DNA of 64,000 nucleotides from Janthinobacterium saanense (GTDB lineage Bacteria > Pseudomonadota > Gammaproteobacteria > Burkholderiales > Burkholderiaceae_D): contig NZ_JACHCI010000001.1 of assembly GCF_014200675.1 (NCBI RefSeq), positions 310,001 through 374,000 on the forward strand, given 5' to 3'. Shown here piece by piece: positions 35,435 through 44,958 of this stretch. The position numbers and the translations under genes are program-made. Below the pieces are notes generated by a model. It worked only from the letters and a program-made list of their open reading frames with translations. It searched no databases and was not told where the DNA came from. The stretch's first letter is position 1, and every line of letters starts with the position of its first letter.

Positions 35435-35986
35435 TTATTTCAGGTTGGCCGCCACGACCTCAAAGCGTTTGCCCAGCGCTGCTTGCGAGCCCCCTTGCAA
35501 TTGCTGTGCATATTGCCGCAGCACGCCGGCGGAATAAGTGCGCGAAGGTGGCGACAGGTTCGGCAGGAGGGGCAGCACGCGCTGCAGATAATCGCTGCCC
35601 TCTTGCCATTTCCCTTGCGCTGCCAGCGCCGACGCCAGCTCCACTGTACGCCGGCCGACGCGTGCATCGCTGCGCGGCTGCGCCGCTTCTTCTGTGGCCA
35701 GTGCCTGCCGGTAGAGCTGTTCGGCTTCCGCATTCTTGCCTTCCAGGCGTTTGATGCGGCCCAGGTTGTACTGGCGCTGCGACAGCAGCTCAGGCGATGC
35801 ATTCGCCTGCTCGGCTGTGCGCAAGGCCTGTGTGCAGGCCAGATCGGCCTCGGCCAGTTGCCCCTTCAGTTCGGCGTTATTGCAGGCATCGTGATGTTCG
35901 TTGGAGGCGGTGAGAAGCGATGCGGGCGTGCTACACGCACTGAGCAGGGCGGCGGCGCATAGCAGACTGATAGTATGTATCTTCAT
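35435..35986 (-). CDS. Lipoprotein with tetratricopeptide-like repeats
   Basis: 183 residues from MKIHTISL. Lipobox LLSAC with Cys18 as the lipidated residue. The remainder is helical with TPR-like periodicity (ASPELLSQRQYNLGRIKRLEGKN and AEAEQLYRQAL). Such proteins usually act as scaffolds at the envelope; no specific role can be given. The start was chosen so the lipoprotein signal is at the N-terminus; the longer frame to 36016 has no signal at its front. Convergent with the receptor. Confidence 0.78.
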   Translation of the reverse strand: MKIHTISLLCAAALLSACSTPASLLTASNEHHDACNNAELKGQLAEADLACTQALRTAEQANASPELLSQRQYNLGRIKRLEGKNAEAEQLYRQALATEEAAQPRSDARVGRRTVELASALAAQGKWQEGSDYLQRVLPLLPNLSPPSRTYSAGVLRQYAQQLQGGSQAALGKRFEVVAANLK

Positions 35987-36142
35987 GATCTCCTCGTATT
36001 TGCAATTGGGGGGCAAACGTGACTCGTTGAAGCAATGCTATTGCGAATATCGTATCAGCATTTGTATGCCTGCGGCATGTTTCGCGGCGCGTGCGGCGCG
36101 CCTCTGATTGATGGTGTCCATCCGCTGCATGGGTTTCCGCCA

Positions 36143-36295
36143 TTTGTGCCGCTGATCTGCGTGGCGGTCCGCAGCGATGGGGGAGCGCGACCGCATCATG
36201 GAGTTGAAATCGGTGCCGGCGATTACGTCATCAGGCTGTTTTCGGCGCGCCAACTGGCGGCCCGCATCTGCACGATCCTGCGTCGCGCCGACGCC
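36143..36295 (+). pseudogene. Remnant of an OmpR-family response regulator (end of receiver domain)
   Basis: A conceptual translation reads FVPLICVAVRSDGG, then GVEIGAGDYVIRLFSARQLA, then ARICTILRRADA. It aligns over about 50 residues with the intact regulator at 54111 (VPVIMLTARNEP, GLEMGADDYLPKPFEPRELL, ARIRSVLRR). The stretch around 36188-36212 reads ERDRIMEL in the other plus frame, so at least two frame changes separate the recognisable blocks. The conserved KP is replaced by RL. Neither phosphorylation-site half nor DNA-binding domain is seen nearby. An open frame from 36035 to 36448 spans it but is not itself a plausible gene. Confidence 0.6.
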
Positions 36296-36546
36296 ACAAT
36301 TACCCTGCGCATGACTGGCATGACGATAGCCGTTGCTGTGCGGCGCCCTGCATGGCTTGCCGAGTTGGGAAAACAATGTCCTGCCATGGACAGCATCCAG
36401 CGACAGGCGCCTGGCAGCGGGGACAGTAAAAATTCACTGAGCGCATAAACTTTTAATGGCGAGCTGTTGAGGGCTTGCCTGGGGTTGTGGCGAGGGTGGC
36501 GCCGCAGCCTTGTCTGTTCTCCATCCATATAAAAAGGAGATGAGTC
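36296..36546. other. Non-coding stretch between the regulator remnant and the small cysteine-rich gene
   Basis: With 35987-36142 this makes the flanks of the remnant. I see no intact gene, repeat or terminator. AAGGAG at 36534-36539 is the ribosome binding site of the following gene. The material may be further decayed two-component sequence. Confidence 0.4.
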
Positions 36547-36735
36547 ATGATCAAGAAAACCGGTGCCTTCCTGTTTGCCCTCGGCCTGAGCGCTTCCTAT
36601 GCGTTTGCGGCCGGCGATGTGTCGCAGTGCTATATGGAGTGCGGCCAGAAAGTGGCGCGCTGCCAGGCCAGCCTGGGTGGTAGTCCTATCTGCTCGGACA
36701 TGTACGACCATTGCCTGGCCACCTGCCAAAAATAA
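36547..36735 (+). CDS. Small secreted cysteine-rich protein
   Basis: 62 residues: signal peptide MIKKTGAFLFALGLSASYAFA and a mature part of about 40 residues with six cysteines at 28, 32, 39, 49, 56 and 60. The spacing C-x3-C-x6-C-x9-C-x6-C-x3-C is mirror-symmetric, suggesting a helical hairpin stapled by disulfides (outer CxxxC pairs facing each other). AAGGAG lies seven bases before the ATG and a strong terminator follows, so it looks like a real monocistronic gene. I do not recognise a named family. Periplasmic peptide, metal binder or toxin-like roles are all possible. Confidence 0.75.
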   Translation: MIKKTGAFLFALGLSASYAFAAGDVSQCYMECGQKVARCQASLGGSPICSDMYDHCLATCQK

Positions 36736-36754
36736 GCCGCTCCTGGCATAAAAA

Positions 36755-36790
36755 GCGGGGCAGGTGCGTAGGCGCGTGCCCCGTTTGTTT
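36755..36790 (+). terminator. Intrinsic terminator after the cysteine-rich gene
   Basis: CGGGGCA (36756-36762) pairs with TGCCCCG (36777-36783), followed by TTTGTTTT. Confidence 0.8.
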
Positions 36791-36940
36791 TACTGCTGCA
36801 ATGCATTTCCGGTAAGCCGCCAGCCCGCATAAAATCGGCTTCTGCGACCATTTCCTTGCTAATTGGCATGATTTTCAGCCGCCTTAGACAACTCCCGCAA
36901 GAGCGTCGAACAACACTTTGACATACCCCGTGTTAACTTG

Positions 36941-36969
36941 TTGCGTCAAGGGTTTTTGTGCTATATACT
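36941..36969 (+). promoter_or_regulatory. Promoter of the rplC-rpsQ operon
   Basis: TTGCGT (36941-36946), 17-base spacer, TATACT (36964-36969). It lies about 95 bases upstream of rplC and replaces the usual promoter before rpsJ. The rest of the 327-base gap 36736-37062 holds the preceding terminator and a leader with no obvious fold. Confidence 0.7.
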
Positions 36970-37062
36970 AGCCGGCTTCGGTATGGATTCGTCTTTTTTG
37001 AGTCCTACGTTACTTTGTAGTTAAACAAGCCCCGCCCAATCGCAGGTGGGAATGGAGAAAAA

Positions 37063-37719
37063 ATGAGCCTAGGCCTTCTCGGTCGCAAGGTTGGTATGAT
37101 GCGCATTTTCACGGATGAAGGGGATTCGATTCCTGTCACCGTGCTGGACGTATCGAACAACCGTGTTGCGCAAATCAAAACCCCTGAAACAGATGGCTAC
37201 TCCGCTGTTCAGGTCGCATTCGGTCAACGTCGCGCTTCCCGCGTGACCAAAGCTGTTGCTGGTCATCACGCTAAAGCTGGTGTTGAAGCCGGTACTCTGT
37301 TGAAAGAGTTCCGCGTTGACGCTGCTAAAGCCGCTGAACTGAAAGCTGGCGATGTTGTTGCCGCTTCCCTGTTCGAAGTCGGTCAAAAGATCGACGTGCA
37401 AGGCGTTACCATCGGTAAAGGCTATGCAGGCGTTATCAAACGTTACCACTTCGCTTCTGGCCGTGCTACCCACGGTAACTCGCGTTCGCATAACGTTCCA
37501 GGTTCCATCGGTATGGCACAAGATCCAGGTCGCGTTTTCCCTGGTAAGCGCATGACCGGTCATCTGGGTGACGTTAACCGTACGATCCAGAACCTCGTGA
37601 TCGCCCGTATCGATGCCGACCGTCAGCTGTTGCTGGTCAAAGGCGCGATTCCAGGTGCGAAAAATGGCCAGGTAGTTGTCTCGCCAGCCATCAAAACCAA
37701 AGCCAAGAAGGGAGCTTAA
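37063..37719 (+). CDS. rplC: 50S ribosomal protein L3
   Basis: 218 residues, [15 protein letters not shown] at the N-terminus and [18 protein letters not shown], the loop that reaches the peptidyl transferase centre and carries the PrmB methylation Gln. Start behind GGAG. First gene of the displaced S10 operon; rplD follows after three bases. Confidence 0.98.
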   Translation: MSLGLLGRKVGMMRIFTDEGDSIPVTVLDVSNNRVAQIKTPETDGYSAVQVAFGQRRASRVTKAVAGHHAKAGVEAGTLLKEFRVDAAKAAELKAGDVVAASLFEVGQKIDVQGVTIGKGYAGVIKRYHFASGRATHGNSRSHNVPGSIGMAQDPGRVFPGKRMTGHLGDVNRTIQNLVIARIDADRQLLLVKGAIPGAKNGQVVVSPAIKTKAKKGA

Positions 37720-37722
37720 ACG

Positions 37723-38343
37723 ATGGAACTCAAGCTTCTGAATGCGCAAGGTCAAGCCGCCTCGAACGTTGCTGCAGCCGATACGATTTTCGGCCGTGAC
37801 TACAATGAAGCGCTGATCCACCAAGTCGTCATCGCTTATCAAGCGAATGCACGTAGTGGTAACCGCAAGCAAAAAGACCGTGAAGAAGTTCACCACACGA
37901 CCAAAAAGCCATGGCGCCAAAAAGGTACCGGCCGCGCTCGTGCTGGTATGTCGTCGTCGCCACTGTGGCGCGGCGGTGGTCGGATTTTCCCGAACTCGCC
38001 TGACGAAAACTTCACCCACAAAGTGAACAAAAAAATGTATCGCGCAGGTATCTGCTCGATCCTGTCGCAGCTGGCTCGCGAAGAGCGCCTGATCGTGATC
38101 GACGATCTGACGATCGACGCGCCAAAAACCAAGCTGTTGTCGCAAAAATTGAACGGCCTGGGCTTTGATTCGGTTCTGATCATCACCGACGTTCTGAACG
38201 AAAACCTGGAACTGGCATCGCGCAACCTGCCTAACGTACTCGTCGTTGAGCCACGTCACGCAGACCCGATGTCCCTGGTGTTCTACAAGAAGATCTTGGT
38301 CACCAAAGCTGCATTGGCTAAGATTGAGGAGATGCTGGCATGA
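37723..38343 (+). CDS. rplD: 50S ribosomal protein L4
   Basis: 206 residues with the long internal loop [20 protein letters not shown], the part that lines the exit tunnel and gives macrolide resistance when mutated; no insertion is seen. In Escherichia coli L4 represses the S10 operon through the rpsJ leader; here that leader is not in front of rplC, so this control may be absent or different. Overlaps rplW by four bases (ATGA). Confidence 0.98.
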   Translation: MELKLLNAQGQAASNVAAADTIFGRDYNEALIHQVVIAYQANARSGNRKQKDREEVHHTTKKPWRQKGTGRARAGMSSSPLWRGGGRIFPNSPDENFTHKVNKKMYRAGICSILSQLAREERLIVIDDLTIDAPKTKLLSQKLNGLGFDSVLIITDVLNENLELASRNLPNVLVVEPRHADPMSLVFYKKILVTKAALAKIEEMLA

Positions 38344-38657
38344 GCGCGATTTTGAAACATAGCGAAGAACGCTTGATGAAGGTGCTGTTGGCGCCGGTCA
38401 TTTCCGAAAAGGCCACCATGGTCGCGGAAAAGAACGAGCAAATTGTATTCCGCGTATTGCCGGATGCAACCAAGCCTGAGATCAAGGCAGCAGTCGAACT
38501 GCTGTTCAAAGTTGAAGTTCTGTCCGTGCAAACTGCAAACCGTGAAGGTAAGCAGAAACGCACCGGCAAGTTCAACGGTCGTCGTAACCATACCAAGCGT
38601 GCTTTCGTGTGCCTGAAACCTGGCCAGGAAATCAACTTCTCCGAGGAGGCTGCATAA
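38340..38657 (+). CDS. rplW: 50S ribosomal protein L23
   Basis: 105 residues, [16 protein letters not shown] near the N-terminus and [12 protein letters not shown] at the C-terminus. L23 sits at the tunnel exit and docks trigger factor and SRP. Its stop overlaps the rplB start by one base (TAATG). Confidence 0.97.
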   Translation: MSAILKHSEERLMKVLLAPVISEKATMVAEKNEQIVFRVLPDATKPEIKAAVELLFKVEVLSVQTANREGKQKRTGKFNGRRNHTKRAFVCLKPGQEINFSEEAA

Positions 38658-39484
38658 TGGCACTCGTTAAGATGAAACCAACCTCGCCAGGCCGTCGTGG
38701 CATGGTAAAGGTGGTGAATGCTGACCTGTACAAAGGTCGTCCATTCGCTGCCCTGGTTGAAAAGAAATCCAAGACCGCTGGTCGTAACAACAACGGTCAC
38801 ATCACCACCCGTCATATCGGTGGTGGTCACAAGCAACACTATCGCCTGATCGACTTCAAGCGCACCAAAGATGGTATTCCAGCGAAAGTGGAACGTATCG
38901 AATACGATCCAAACCGCACCGCGAATATCGCTCTGCTGTGCTACGCCGACGGCGAACGCCACTACATCATCGCAACCAAAGGCATGTCCGTTGGCGATAG
39001 CGTGATGAACGGTTCGGAAGCGCCGATCAAATCGGGTAACTGCTTGCCAATCCGTAACATCCCAGTCGGCACCGTGATGCATTGCGTCGAAATGCTGCCA
39101 GGTAAAGGCGCGCAAATCGCCCGTACCGCCGGCGCTGGCGTTGTGCTGATGGCGCGTGAAGGTGTTTACGCTCAAGTGCGTCTGCGCTCGGGCGAAGTTC
39201 GCCGCGTGCATATCGAGTGCCGTGCAACCGTGGGTGAAGTCGGCAATGCCGAACACAGCCTGCGTAAAATCGGTAAAGCTGGCGCGATGCGCTGGCGCGG
39301 TGTTCGTCCTACCGTTCGCGGTGTGGTCATGAATCCGGTCGATCACCCGCACGGTGGTGGTGAAGGTAAAACAGCAGCTGGTCGTCATCCAGTTTCGCCA
39401 TGGGGCCAACAGACCAAGGGTAAGAAGACACGCCGTAACAAGCGTACTACTTCCATGATCGTCTCGCGCCGCGGCAAGAAATAA
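38657..39484 (+). CDS. rplB: 50S ribosomal protein L2
   Basis: 275 residues from [15 protein letters not shown]. The motif [20 protein letters not shown] contains the histidine near the peptidyl transferase centre. The frame extends upstream to 38609 inside rplW, but the ATG at 38657 behind GGAGG is the family start. Ten bases before rpsS. Confidence 0.98.
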   Translation: MALVKMKPTSPGRRGMVKVVNADLYKGRPFAALVEKKSKTAGRNNNGHITTRHIGGGHKQHYRLIDFKRTKDGIPAKVERIEYDPNRTANIALLCYADGERHYIIATKGMSVGDSVMNGSEAPIKSGNCLPIRNIPVGTVMHCVEMLPGKGAQIARTAGAGVVLMAREGVYAQVRLRSGEVRRVHIECRATVGEVGNAEHSLRKIGKAGAMRWRGVRPTVRGVVMNPVDHPHGGGEGKTAAGRHPVSPWGQQTKGKKTRRNKRTTSMIVSRRGKK

Positions 39485-39494
39485 GGGGTAGCAC

Positions 39495-39770
39495 ATGACA
39501 CGTTCATTGAAAAAAGGGCCGTTCTGTGACGCCCACCTGGTGAAAAAAGTTGAAGCCGCGCAAGCTGCCAAAGACAAAAAGCCAATCAAAACCTGGTCGC
39601 GTCGTTCGACAATCATGCCTGACTTTATCGGCCTGACGATCGCGGTACATAATGGCAAGCTGCACGTGCCAGTTTATGTTTCCGAAAACATGGTTGGTCA
39701 CAAGCTCGGCGAATTCGCACTGACCCGTACGTTCAAGGGCCATGCAGCTGACAAAAAGGCTAAGAAATAA
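39495..39770 (+). CDS. rpsS: 30S ribosomal protein S19
   Basis: 91 residues, [19 protein letters not shown] and the [21 protein letters not shown] block. Head protein of the 30S subunit, contacts S13 and the A-site finger. Stop and rplV start overlap (TAATG). Confidence 0.98.
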   Translation: MTRSLKKGPFCDAHLVKKVEAAQAAKDKKPIKTWSRRSTIMPDFIGLTIAVHNGKLHVPVYVSENMVGHKLGEFALTRTFKGHAADKKAKK

Positions 39771-40099
39771 TGGAAACTAAAGCTATCCTCAAAGGTGTGC
39801 GCCTGTCGGACCAAAAGGGCCGCCTGGTTGCGGACCTGATCCGTGGCAAGAAAGTTGACGCTGCACTCAACATCTTGCAATTCAGCCCGAAAAAAGGTGC
39901 TGCGATCATCAAGCGTGTTCTGGAATCGGCAATCGCCAATGCGGAACACAATGATGGCGCCGACATCGACGAACTGTTCGTGAAAACGATCTACGTCGAA
40001 AAAGGTCCGGTCCTGAAGCGCTTCACCGCGCGTGCAAAAGGCCGTGGCGACCGTATTTCGAAACAATCCTGTCACGTTTACGTGACTGTCGGTAACTAA
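39770..40099 (+). CDS. rplV: 50S ribosomal protein L22
   Basis: 109 residues. The beta-hairpin that reaches into the exit tunnel lies around [20 protein letters not shown]. No insertion or deletion typical of macrolide resistance is evident. Nine bases before rpsC. Confidence 0.98.
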   Translation: METKAILKGVRLSDQKGRLVADLIRGKKVDAALNILQFSPKKGAAIIKRVLESAIANAEHNDGADIDELFVKTIYVEKGPVLKRFTARAKGRGDRISKQSCHVYVTVGN

Positions 40100-40108
40100 G
40101 GAGCCACG

Positions 40109-40924
40109 ATGGGTCAGAAAATTCATCCAACCGGTTTCCGTCTGGCGGTCACCCGTAACTGGGCTTCGCGCTGGTATGCAGGCAACGGTAATTTCGCTGC
40201 CATGCTGAACGAAGACTTGAAAGCACGTGCTTACCTGAAAAAGAAACTGAAGAACGCTTCGGTTGGTCGCATCGTTATCGAGCGCCCGGCAAAGAACGCG
40301 CGCTTCACGATCTACAGCTCGCGTCCAGGCGTGGTCATTGGTAAAAAAGGCGAAGACATCGAAGTACTGAAGTCCGCTTTGACCAAGATCATGGGCGTGC
40401 CAGTACACGTGAATATCGAAGAAATCCGCAAGCCGGAAATCGATTCGCAACTGATCGCTGATTCGATTTCGCAGCAGCTGGAAAAACGTATCATGTTCCG
40501 CCGCGCCATGAAGCGCGCAATGCAAAACGCAATGCGCCTGGGTGCTCTCGGTATCAAGATCATGTCCTCCGGCCGTCTGAACGGTATCGAAATCGCTCGT
40601 AAAGAGTGGTACCGCGAAGGCCGCGTGCCTCTGCATACCCTGCGCGCCGATATCGACTACGGTACCAGCGAAGCATCGACCACCTACGGCATCATCGGCG
40701 TCAAGGTATGGGTTTACAAAGGCGACCGCGCTCCTAACGGCGACGCTCCAGTAATCGATACTCCAGCTGACGAGAAGAAAAGCCGCGGTCCACGCCGTGA
40801 CGATGGCAAGCCAGCCGGCCGCCCACGTCCAGCGGGTGCGAAACCATCCACAGCACCAGGTGCTGCTCGTGTGCGCGCCGCTAAACCGGCCGCCGCTGCA
40901 CCAGCTGAGAAAGCAGGAGAATAA
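40109..40924 (+). CDS. rpsC: 30S ribosomal protein S3 with C-terminal extension
   Basis: 271 residues against 233 in Escherichia coli. The KH domain ([13 protein letters not shown]) and the S3 C-terminal domain are normal. The extra 40 or so residues form a low-complexity tail rich in Pro, Ala, Arg and Lys ([19 protein letters not shown]). S3 is at the mRNA entry site and has helicase activity with S4 and S5. Extended tails occur in related Burkholderiales. Confidence 0.97.
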   Translation: MGQKIHPTGFRLAVTRNWASRWYAGNGNFAAMLNEDLKARAYLKKKLKNASVGRIVIERPAKNARFTIYSSRPGVVIGKKGEDIEVLKSALTKIMGVPVHVNIEEIRKPEIDSQLIADSISQQLEKRIMFRRAMKRAMQNAMRLGALGIKIMSSGRLNGIEIARKEWYREGRVPLHTLRADIDYGTSEASTTYGIIGVKVWVYKGDRAPNGDAPVIDTPADEKKSRGPRRDDGKPAGRPRPAGAKPSTAPGAARVRAAKPAAAAPAEKAGE

Positions 40925-40926
40925 TC

Positions 40927-41346
40927 ATGCTGCAACCAGCACGCAGAAAGTATCGTAAAGAGCAGAAAGGCCGTAATACCGGTATTTCGCACAGCCGCGG
41001 CACCGCCGTGTCGTTTGGCGAATTCGGTCTGAAGGCAGTTGCGCGCGGTCGTATCACTGCGCGTCAAATTGAAGCGGCGCGTCGTGCAATGACGCGTCAC
41101 ATCAAGCGCGGTGGCCGTATCTGGATCCGTATTTTCCCGGACAAACCGATTTCGAACAAACCGGCTGAAGTCCGTATGGGTAACGGTAAAGGTAATCCTG
41201 AGTACTACGTGGCTGAAATTCAGCCAGGTAAAGTACTGTACGAAATGGATGGCGTTGATGAAGCGCTGGCACGGGAAGCTTTCCGTCTTGCCGCCGCTAA
41301 ACTGCCACTGGCTACGACTTTTGTCGTACGTCAAGTCGGCCAATAA
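40927..41346 (+). CDS. rplP: 50S ribosomal protein L16
   Basis: 139 residues, starts [19 protein letters not shown]; binds 23S rRNA near the A site and supports tRNA accommodation. The hydroxylated Arg region [14 protein letters not shown] is present. Two bases after rpsC. Confidence 0.98.
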   Translation: MLQPARRKYRKEQKGRNTGISHSRGTAVSFGEFGLKAVARGRITARQIEAARRAMTRHIKRGGRIWIRIFPDKPISNKPAEVRMGNGKGNPEYYVAEIQPGKVLYEMDGVDEALAREAFRLAAAKLPLATTFVVRQVGQ

Positions 41347-41358
41347 TTGGAGTTGTAT

Positions 41359-41550
41359 ATGAAAGCATCTGAACTCCGCGGCAAGGACCAGCCGGCTCTG
41401 CAAAAAGAGCTGAATGATCTGTTGAAGGCACAGTTCGGCCTGCGTATGCAAATCGCTACGCAACAGCTGAGCAACACTTCGCAGCTCAAGAAGGTACGCC
41501 GCGATATCGCGCGTGTGAAGACGGTAATGAATCTGAAGGAAGCCAAATGA
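41359..41550 (+). CDS. rpmC: 50S ribosomal protein L29
   Basis: 63 residues from [10 protein letters not shown], a two-helix protein at the tunnel exit beside L23. The frame opens at 41347, but the ATG at 41359 behind GGAG is the family start. Overlaps rpsQ by four bases. Confidence 0.97.
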   Translation: MKASELRGKDQPALQKELNDLLKAQFGLRMQIATQQLSNTSQLKKVRRDIARVKTVMNLKEAK

Positions 41551-41819
41551 ACGAACCAGTGAAACAGTCGCTCAAGCGCACGCTGATCGGTAAAGTGGTA
41601 TCCGACAAGATGGACAAGACCGTTACCGTTCTGATCGAGCGCCACGTGAAACATCCTTTGTATGGCAAGATCATCATGCGTTCGAACAAGTATCACGCGC
41701 ATGACGAAACCAACCAGGTCAAAGCCGGTGATACGGTAGAGATCCAGGAAGGTCGTCCGATCTCCAAAACGAAGGCATGGACGGTGACTCGTGTGGTTCA
41801 AGCCGCACCCATCGTTTAA
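41547..41819 (+). CDS. rpsQ: 30S ribosomal protein S17
   Basis: 90 residues, [20 protein letters not shown] and [21 protein letters not shown]-fold 16S-binding protein. It ends this transcription unit: a UUCG-loop terminator starts three bases after its stop. Confidence 0.98.
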   Translation: MNEPVKQSLKRTLIGKVVSDKMDKTVTVLIERHVKHPLYGKIIMRSNKYHAHDETNQVKAGDTVEIQEGRPISKTKAWTVTRVVQAAPIV

Positions 41820-41822
41820 ATA

Positions 41823-41851
41823 AAAACCACCGCTTCGGCGGTGGGTTTTAA
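41823..41851 (+). terminator. Intrinsic terminator after rpsQ
   Basis: AAAACC-ACCGC-TTCG-GCGGT-GGGTTTT, a UUCG tetraloop hairpin with a T-run. Confidence 0.85.
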
Positions 41852-41864
41852 TTAGTACTTGCAG

Positions 41865-41894
41865 GCCCGCAAATTGTATGTAATACTTGCGGGC
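41865..41894 (+). terminator. Second hairpin in the rpsQ-rplN gap
   Basis: GCCCGCAA (41865-41872) pairs with TTGCGGGC (41887-41894); only a short T-rich tail follows. It may back up the first terminator. The remaining gap to 42072 should hold the spc promoter, but no clear hexamers stood out. Confidence 0.5.
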
Positions 41895-42072
41895 TTCGTT
41901 CATGTAACGCCGCAAAGTGTCTGGCCACAGACAGTAGCATTCGCGGTCAGTTGATGTATGAAGGTCATGCACCCAAACAGTGAAGCCCAGCAGGGCGGCT
42001 CTGGCGGGACCAAGACTGACCGCGGGTCTACATTGTGTGGATTCTTCGGCTTAAGTTGGGAAAGAGAATACT

Positions 42073-42441
42073 ATGATTCAAACTGAAAGCCGGCTCGAAG
42101 TGGCTGACAATACCGGTGCCAAAGAAGTAATGTGCATCAAGGTATTGGGCGGCTCCAAGCGCCGTTATGCTGGCATTGGCGATGTGATCAAGGTAACCGT
42201 TAAGGTTGCTGCGCCACGTGGCCGTGTCAAAAAAGGTGAAATTTATAACGCCGTGGTTGTGCGCACCGCTAAAGGTGTTCGCCGCCAAGACGGTTCCCTG
42301 GTGAAGTTCGACGGCAATGCCGCCGTTCTGTTGAACGCCAAGCTGGAACCGATCGGTACCCGTATTTTTGGACCTGTCACGCGCGAACTGCGCACTGAGA
42401 AGTTCATGAAAATCGTGTCCCTGGCACCGGAAGTCCTGTAA
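42073..42441 (+). CDS. rplN: 50S ribosomal protein L14
   Basis: 122 residues, [20 protein letters not shown] and [17 protein letters not shown]. Lies at the subunit interface and binds RsfS. First gene of the spc unit, behind a 253-base gap with two terminator-like hairpins. Confidence 0.98.
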   Translation: MIQTESRLEVADNTGAKEVMCIKVLGGSKRRYAGIGDVIKVTVKVAAPRGRVKKGEIYNAVVVRTAKGVRRQDGSLVKFDGNAAVLLNAKLEPIGTRIFGPVTRELRTEKFMKIVSLAPEVL

Positions 42442-42450
42442 GGAGTCGTA

Positions 42451-42765
42451 ATGGATAAGATTCGTAAAAACGACGAAGTCATCGTTCTGACCGGGAAAGA
42501 CAAGGGCAAACGTGGTGTGGTGCAGCAGCGTATTGATGCTGAACATATCGTGGTTGACGGCATTAACATCGCTAAAAAAGCGACTAAGCCAAACCCGATG
42601 ACTGGCGTAACTGGTGGTATCGTCGATAAGACCATGCCAATTCACGTGTCCAACGTTGCATTGTTTAATGCAGCGACTGGCAAGGCAGATCGCGTGGGTT
42701 TCAAAGAAGTGGACGGTAAAAAAGTCCGCGTCTTTAAATCCTCCGGCGAAGTAGTGAAGGCTTAA
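42451..42765 (+). CDS. rplX: 50S ribosomal protein L24
   Basis: 104 residues with a KOW motif ([20 protein letters not shown]). Initiator of 50S assembly near the tunnel exit. Nine bases after rplN. Confidence 0.98.
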   Translation: MDKIRKNDEVIVLTGKDKGKRGVVQQRIDAEHIVVDGINIAKKATKPNPMTGVTGGIVDKTMPIHVSNVALFNAATGKADRVGFKEVDGKKVRVFKSSGEVVKA

Positions 42766-42771
42766 GAAATC

Positions 42772-43311
42772 ATGGCACGTCTCCAAGAATTCTATAAAGA
42801 AAAAGTCGTCGCCGACCTGACAGCCAAATTTGGCTACAAGTCGTCGATGGAAGTTCCACGCCTGACCAAAATCACCCTGAACATGGGTGTTGGTGAGGCA
42901 ATCGCGGATAAAAAAGTACTCGAGCACGCAGTTGCTGACTTGACCAAGATCGCCGGCCAAAAGCCAGTGACCACCAAGTCGCGCAAAGCGATCGCGGGCT
43001 TCAAAATCCGTGAAGGCTACCCAATCGGTACCATGGTTACCCTGCGCGGCGCTCGTATGTACGAGTTCCTGGATCGCTTCATTACCGTGGCTCTGCCGCG
43101 CGTGCGCGATTTCCGTGGTGTCAATGGCCGTGCATTCGATGGTCGTGGTAACTACAACATCGGTGTCAAGGAACAGATCATTTTCCCTGAAATCGAATAC
43201 GACAAGATTGACGCGTTGCGCGGTATGAATATCAGCATCACGACAACTGCTAAGACCGATGACGAAGCCAAAGCTTTGCTCGCCGCCTTTAAATTCCCTT
43301 TCAGGAACTGA
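42772..43311 (+). CDS. rplE: 50S ribosomal protein L5
   Basis: 179 residues, [21 protein letters not shown] and [17 protein letters not shown]. Binds 5S rRNA in the central protuberance. Two bases before rpsN. Confidence 0.98.
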   Translation: MARLQEFYKEKVVADLTAKFGYKSSMEVPRLTKITLNMGVGEAIADKKVLEHAVADLTKIAGQKPVTTKSRKAIAGFKIREGYPIGTMVTLRGARMYEFLDRFITVALPRVRDFRGVNGRAFDGRGNYNIGVKEQIIFPEIEYDKIDALRGMNISITTTAKTDDEAKALLAAFKFPFRN

Positions 43312-43313
43312 TC

Positions 43314-43619
43314 ATGGCCAAACTGTCACTGATTAATCGTGAGATCAAGCGTGCCGACCTGGTGGCGAAATTCGCCCCTAAGCGCGCCGCTCTCAAGGCC
43401 ATAGTGGATGACCAATCGAAATCGGAAGAAGAGCGCTACGAAGCGCGCCTGAAATTGCAGGCGCTGCCACGTAACTCGAACCCGACGCGTCAACGTAACC
43501 GTTGCGCCATCACCGGTCGTCCGCGCGGCACATTCCGTAAATTCGGTCTGGGTCGTATCAAGCTCCGTGAATTCGCCATGCGTGGTGAAATTCCGGGTAT
43601 GACTAAAGCAAGCTGGTAA
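43314..43619 (+). CDS. rpsN: 30S ribosomal protein S14, zinc-free type
   Basis: 101 residues with [21 protein letters not shown]. Only one of the zinc-binding cysteines of the C+ type remains, so this is the long C- paralogue normal in this phylum. Confidence 0.98.
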   Translation: MAKLSLINREIKRADLVAKFAPKRAALKAIVDDQSKSEEERYEARLKLQALPRNSNPTRQRNRCAITGRPRGTFRKFGLGRIKLREFAMRGEIPGMTKASW

Positions 43620-43633
43620 TAGGAGAATATGCA

Positions 43634-44029
43634 ATGAGTATGAGCGATCCTATCGCCGATATGCTGACCCGCATTCGCAACGCACAAGGCGTGCAAAAAA
43701 CGACCGTGGCCATGCCATCGTCGAAAGTCAAAATTGCGATTGCCAACGTCCTGAAGGACGAGGGTTACATTGAAGATTTCGCTGTTGCCGAAGCTGGTGG
43801 CAAGGCGGAACTGAAGATCGGTTTGAAGTATTATGTTGGCCGTCCCGTTATTGAGCGCTTGGAGCGCGTGTCCCGTCCGGGTCTGCGCGTCTACAAGGGT
43901 AAAGACGAGATCCCTACTGTGATGAATGGCTTGGGTGTGGCGATCGTGTCGACTCCGCAAGGCGTCATGACTGACCGCAAAGCACGCGCTACCGGTGTCG
44001 GCGGCGAAGTTATTTGCTACGTGGCTTAA
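43634..44029 (+). CDS. rpsH: 30S ribosomal protein S8
   Basis: 131 residues, [17 protein letters not shown]; a second ATG two codons on (43640) is an alternative start. In Escherichia coli S8 represses the spc operon by binding near rplE; whether this site is conserved was not determined. Confidence 0.98.
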   Translation: MSMSDPIADMLTRIRNAQGVQKTTVAMPSSKVKIAIANVLKDEGYIEDFAVAEAGGKAELKIGLKYYVGRPVIERLERVSRPGLRVYKGKDEIPTVMNGLGVAIVSTPQGVMTDRKARATGVGGEVICYVA

Positions 44030-44039
44030 GGAGTTACAC

Positions 44040-44573
44040 ATGTCTCGAGTAGCTAAAATGCCTATCGTAGTGCCAGCTGGCGCCGAAGTCGCCATCTCCG
44101 CACAAGCGATCACCGTAAAAGGCCCGTTGGGCGTGCTTTCCCAGGTCCTCACCGGCCAGGTTAAAGTAGAAAACAATGCAGGAACCCTGAGTTTCGACGT
44201 GGCTGATGATAGCCGTGAAGCCAATGCCATGTCCGGCACGCTGCGCGCGCTGGTCAACAACATGGTTGTTGGCGTCACCAAGGGTTTCGAGAAAAAGCTG
44301 AACCTGGTAGGTGTGGGTTACAAGGCGCAAGCTCAAGGCGACAAGCTGAATCTGTCCCTGGGTTTCTCGCACCCTGTAGTGCACGACATGCCAGCCGGCG
44401 TTACCTGCGCAACACCAACCCCGACGGAGATCCTGATCAAAGGTATCGATCGTCAACAGGTTGGCCAGGTAGCTGCCGAAGTTCGTGCTTACCGCGCTCC
44501 TGAGCCTTATAAAGGCAAGGGCGTTCGCTATGCGGACGAAGTGGTTAAGCTTAAAGAAACCAAGAAGAAGTAA
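44040..44573 (+). CDS. rplF: 50S ribosomal protein L6
   Basis: 177 residues from [14 protein letters not shown] behind AAGGAG. Two similar alpha/beta domains and the C-terminal [13 protein letters not shown]. The frame extends back to 43995 into rpsH, which is not the start. Confidence 0.98.
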   Translation: MSRVAKMPIVVPAGAEVAISAQAITVKGPLGVLSQVLTGQVKVENNAGTLSFDVADDSREANAMSGTLRALVNNMVVGVTKGFEKKLNLVGVGYKAQAQGDKLNLSLGFSHPVVHDMPAGVTCATPTPTEILIKGIDRQQVGQVAAEVRAYRAPEPYKGKGVRYADEVVKLKETKKK

Positions 44574-44586
44574 TTAGGGGCTGACG

Positions 44587-44949
44587 ATGGATAAGAAAGA
44601 ATCACGGCTTCGCCGCGGACGCCAAACCCGCATCAAGATTGCGGAATTGAAAGTAAATCGCTTGTCGGTGCATCGCACCAACCTGCACATTTACGCCAAC
44701 CTGATCAGCCCGGACGCTAAAGTCCTGGTTTCGGCATCGACTGCTGAAGCTGAAGTACGCGCTGAACTGGCAGGCCAATCCGGCAAAGGCGGCAATGCCG
44801 CTGCTGCAGCCTTGATCGGCAAGCGCGTTGCTGAAAAAGCATTGAAAGCAGGAATTACCGAAGTTGCGTTTGACCGCTCCGGTTTCCGTTACCACGGCCG
44901 TGTGAAAGCGTTGGCAGAAGCCGCACGCGAAGCCGGTCTGAAGTTCTAA
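44587..44949 (+). CDS. rplR: 50S ribosomal protein L18
   Basis: 120 residues, [16 protein letters not shown] and [21 protein letters not shown]; 5S rRNA-binding protein of the central protuberance. Confidence 0.98.
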   Translation: MDKKESRLRRGRQTRIKIAELKVNRLSVHRTNLHIYANLISPDAKVLVSASTAEAEVRAELAGQSGKGGNAAAAALIGKRVAEKALKAGITEVAFDRSGFRYHGRVKALAEAAREAGLKF

Positions 44950-44958
44950 GGATCAATC

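Noticed and set aside
36035-36448. Open frame of 138 codons in the rpsJ-rplC break as an intact gene
   Set aside because: Only about 50 residues resemble a protein family, with matching words split between frames; it is better explained as a decayed regulator.
32093-37062. An insertion sequence or integrated element explaining the rpsJ-rplC break
   Set aside because: No transposase, integrase, terminal inverted repeats or target duplications were recognised around the block.
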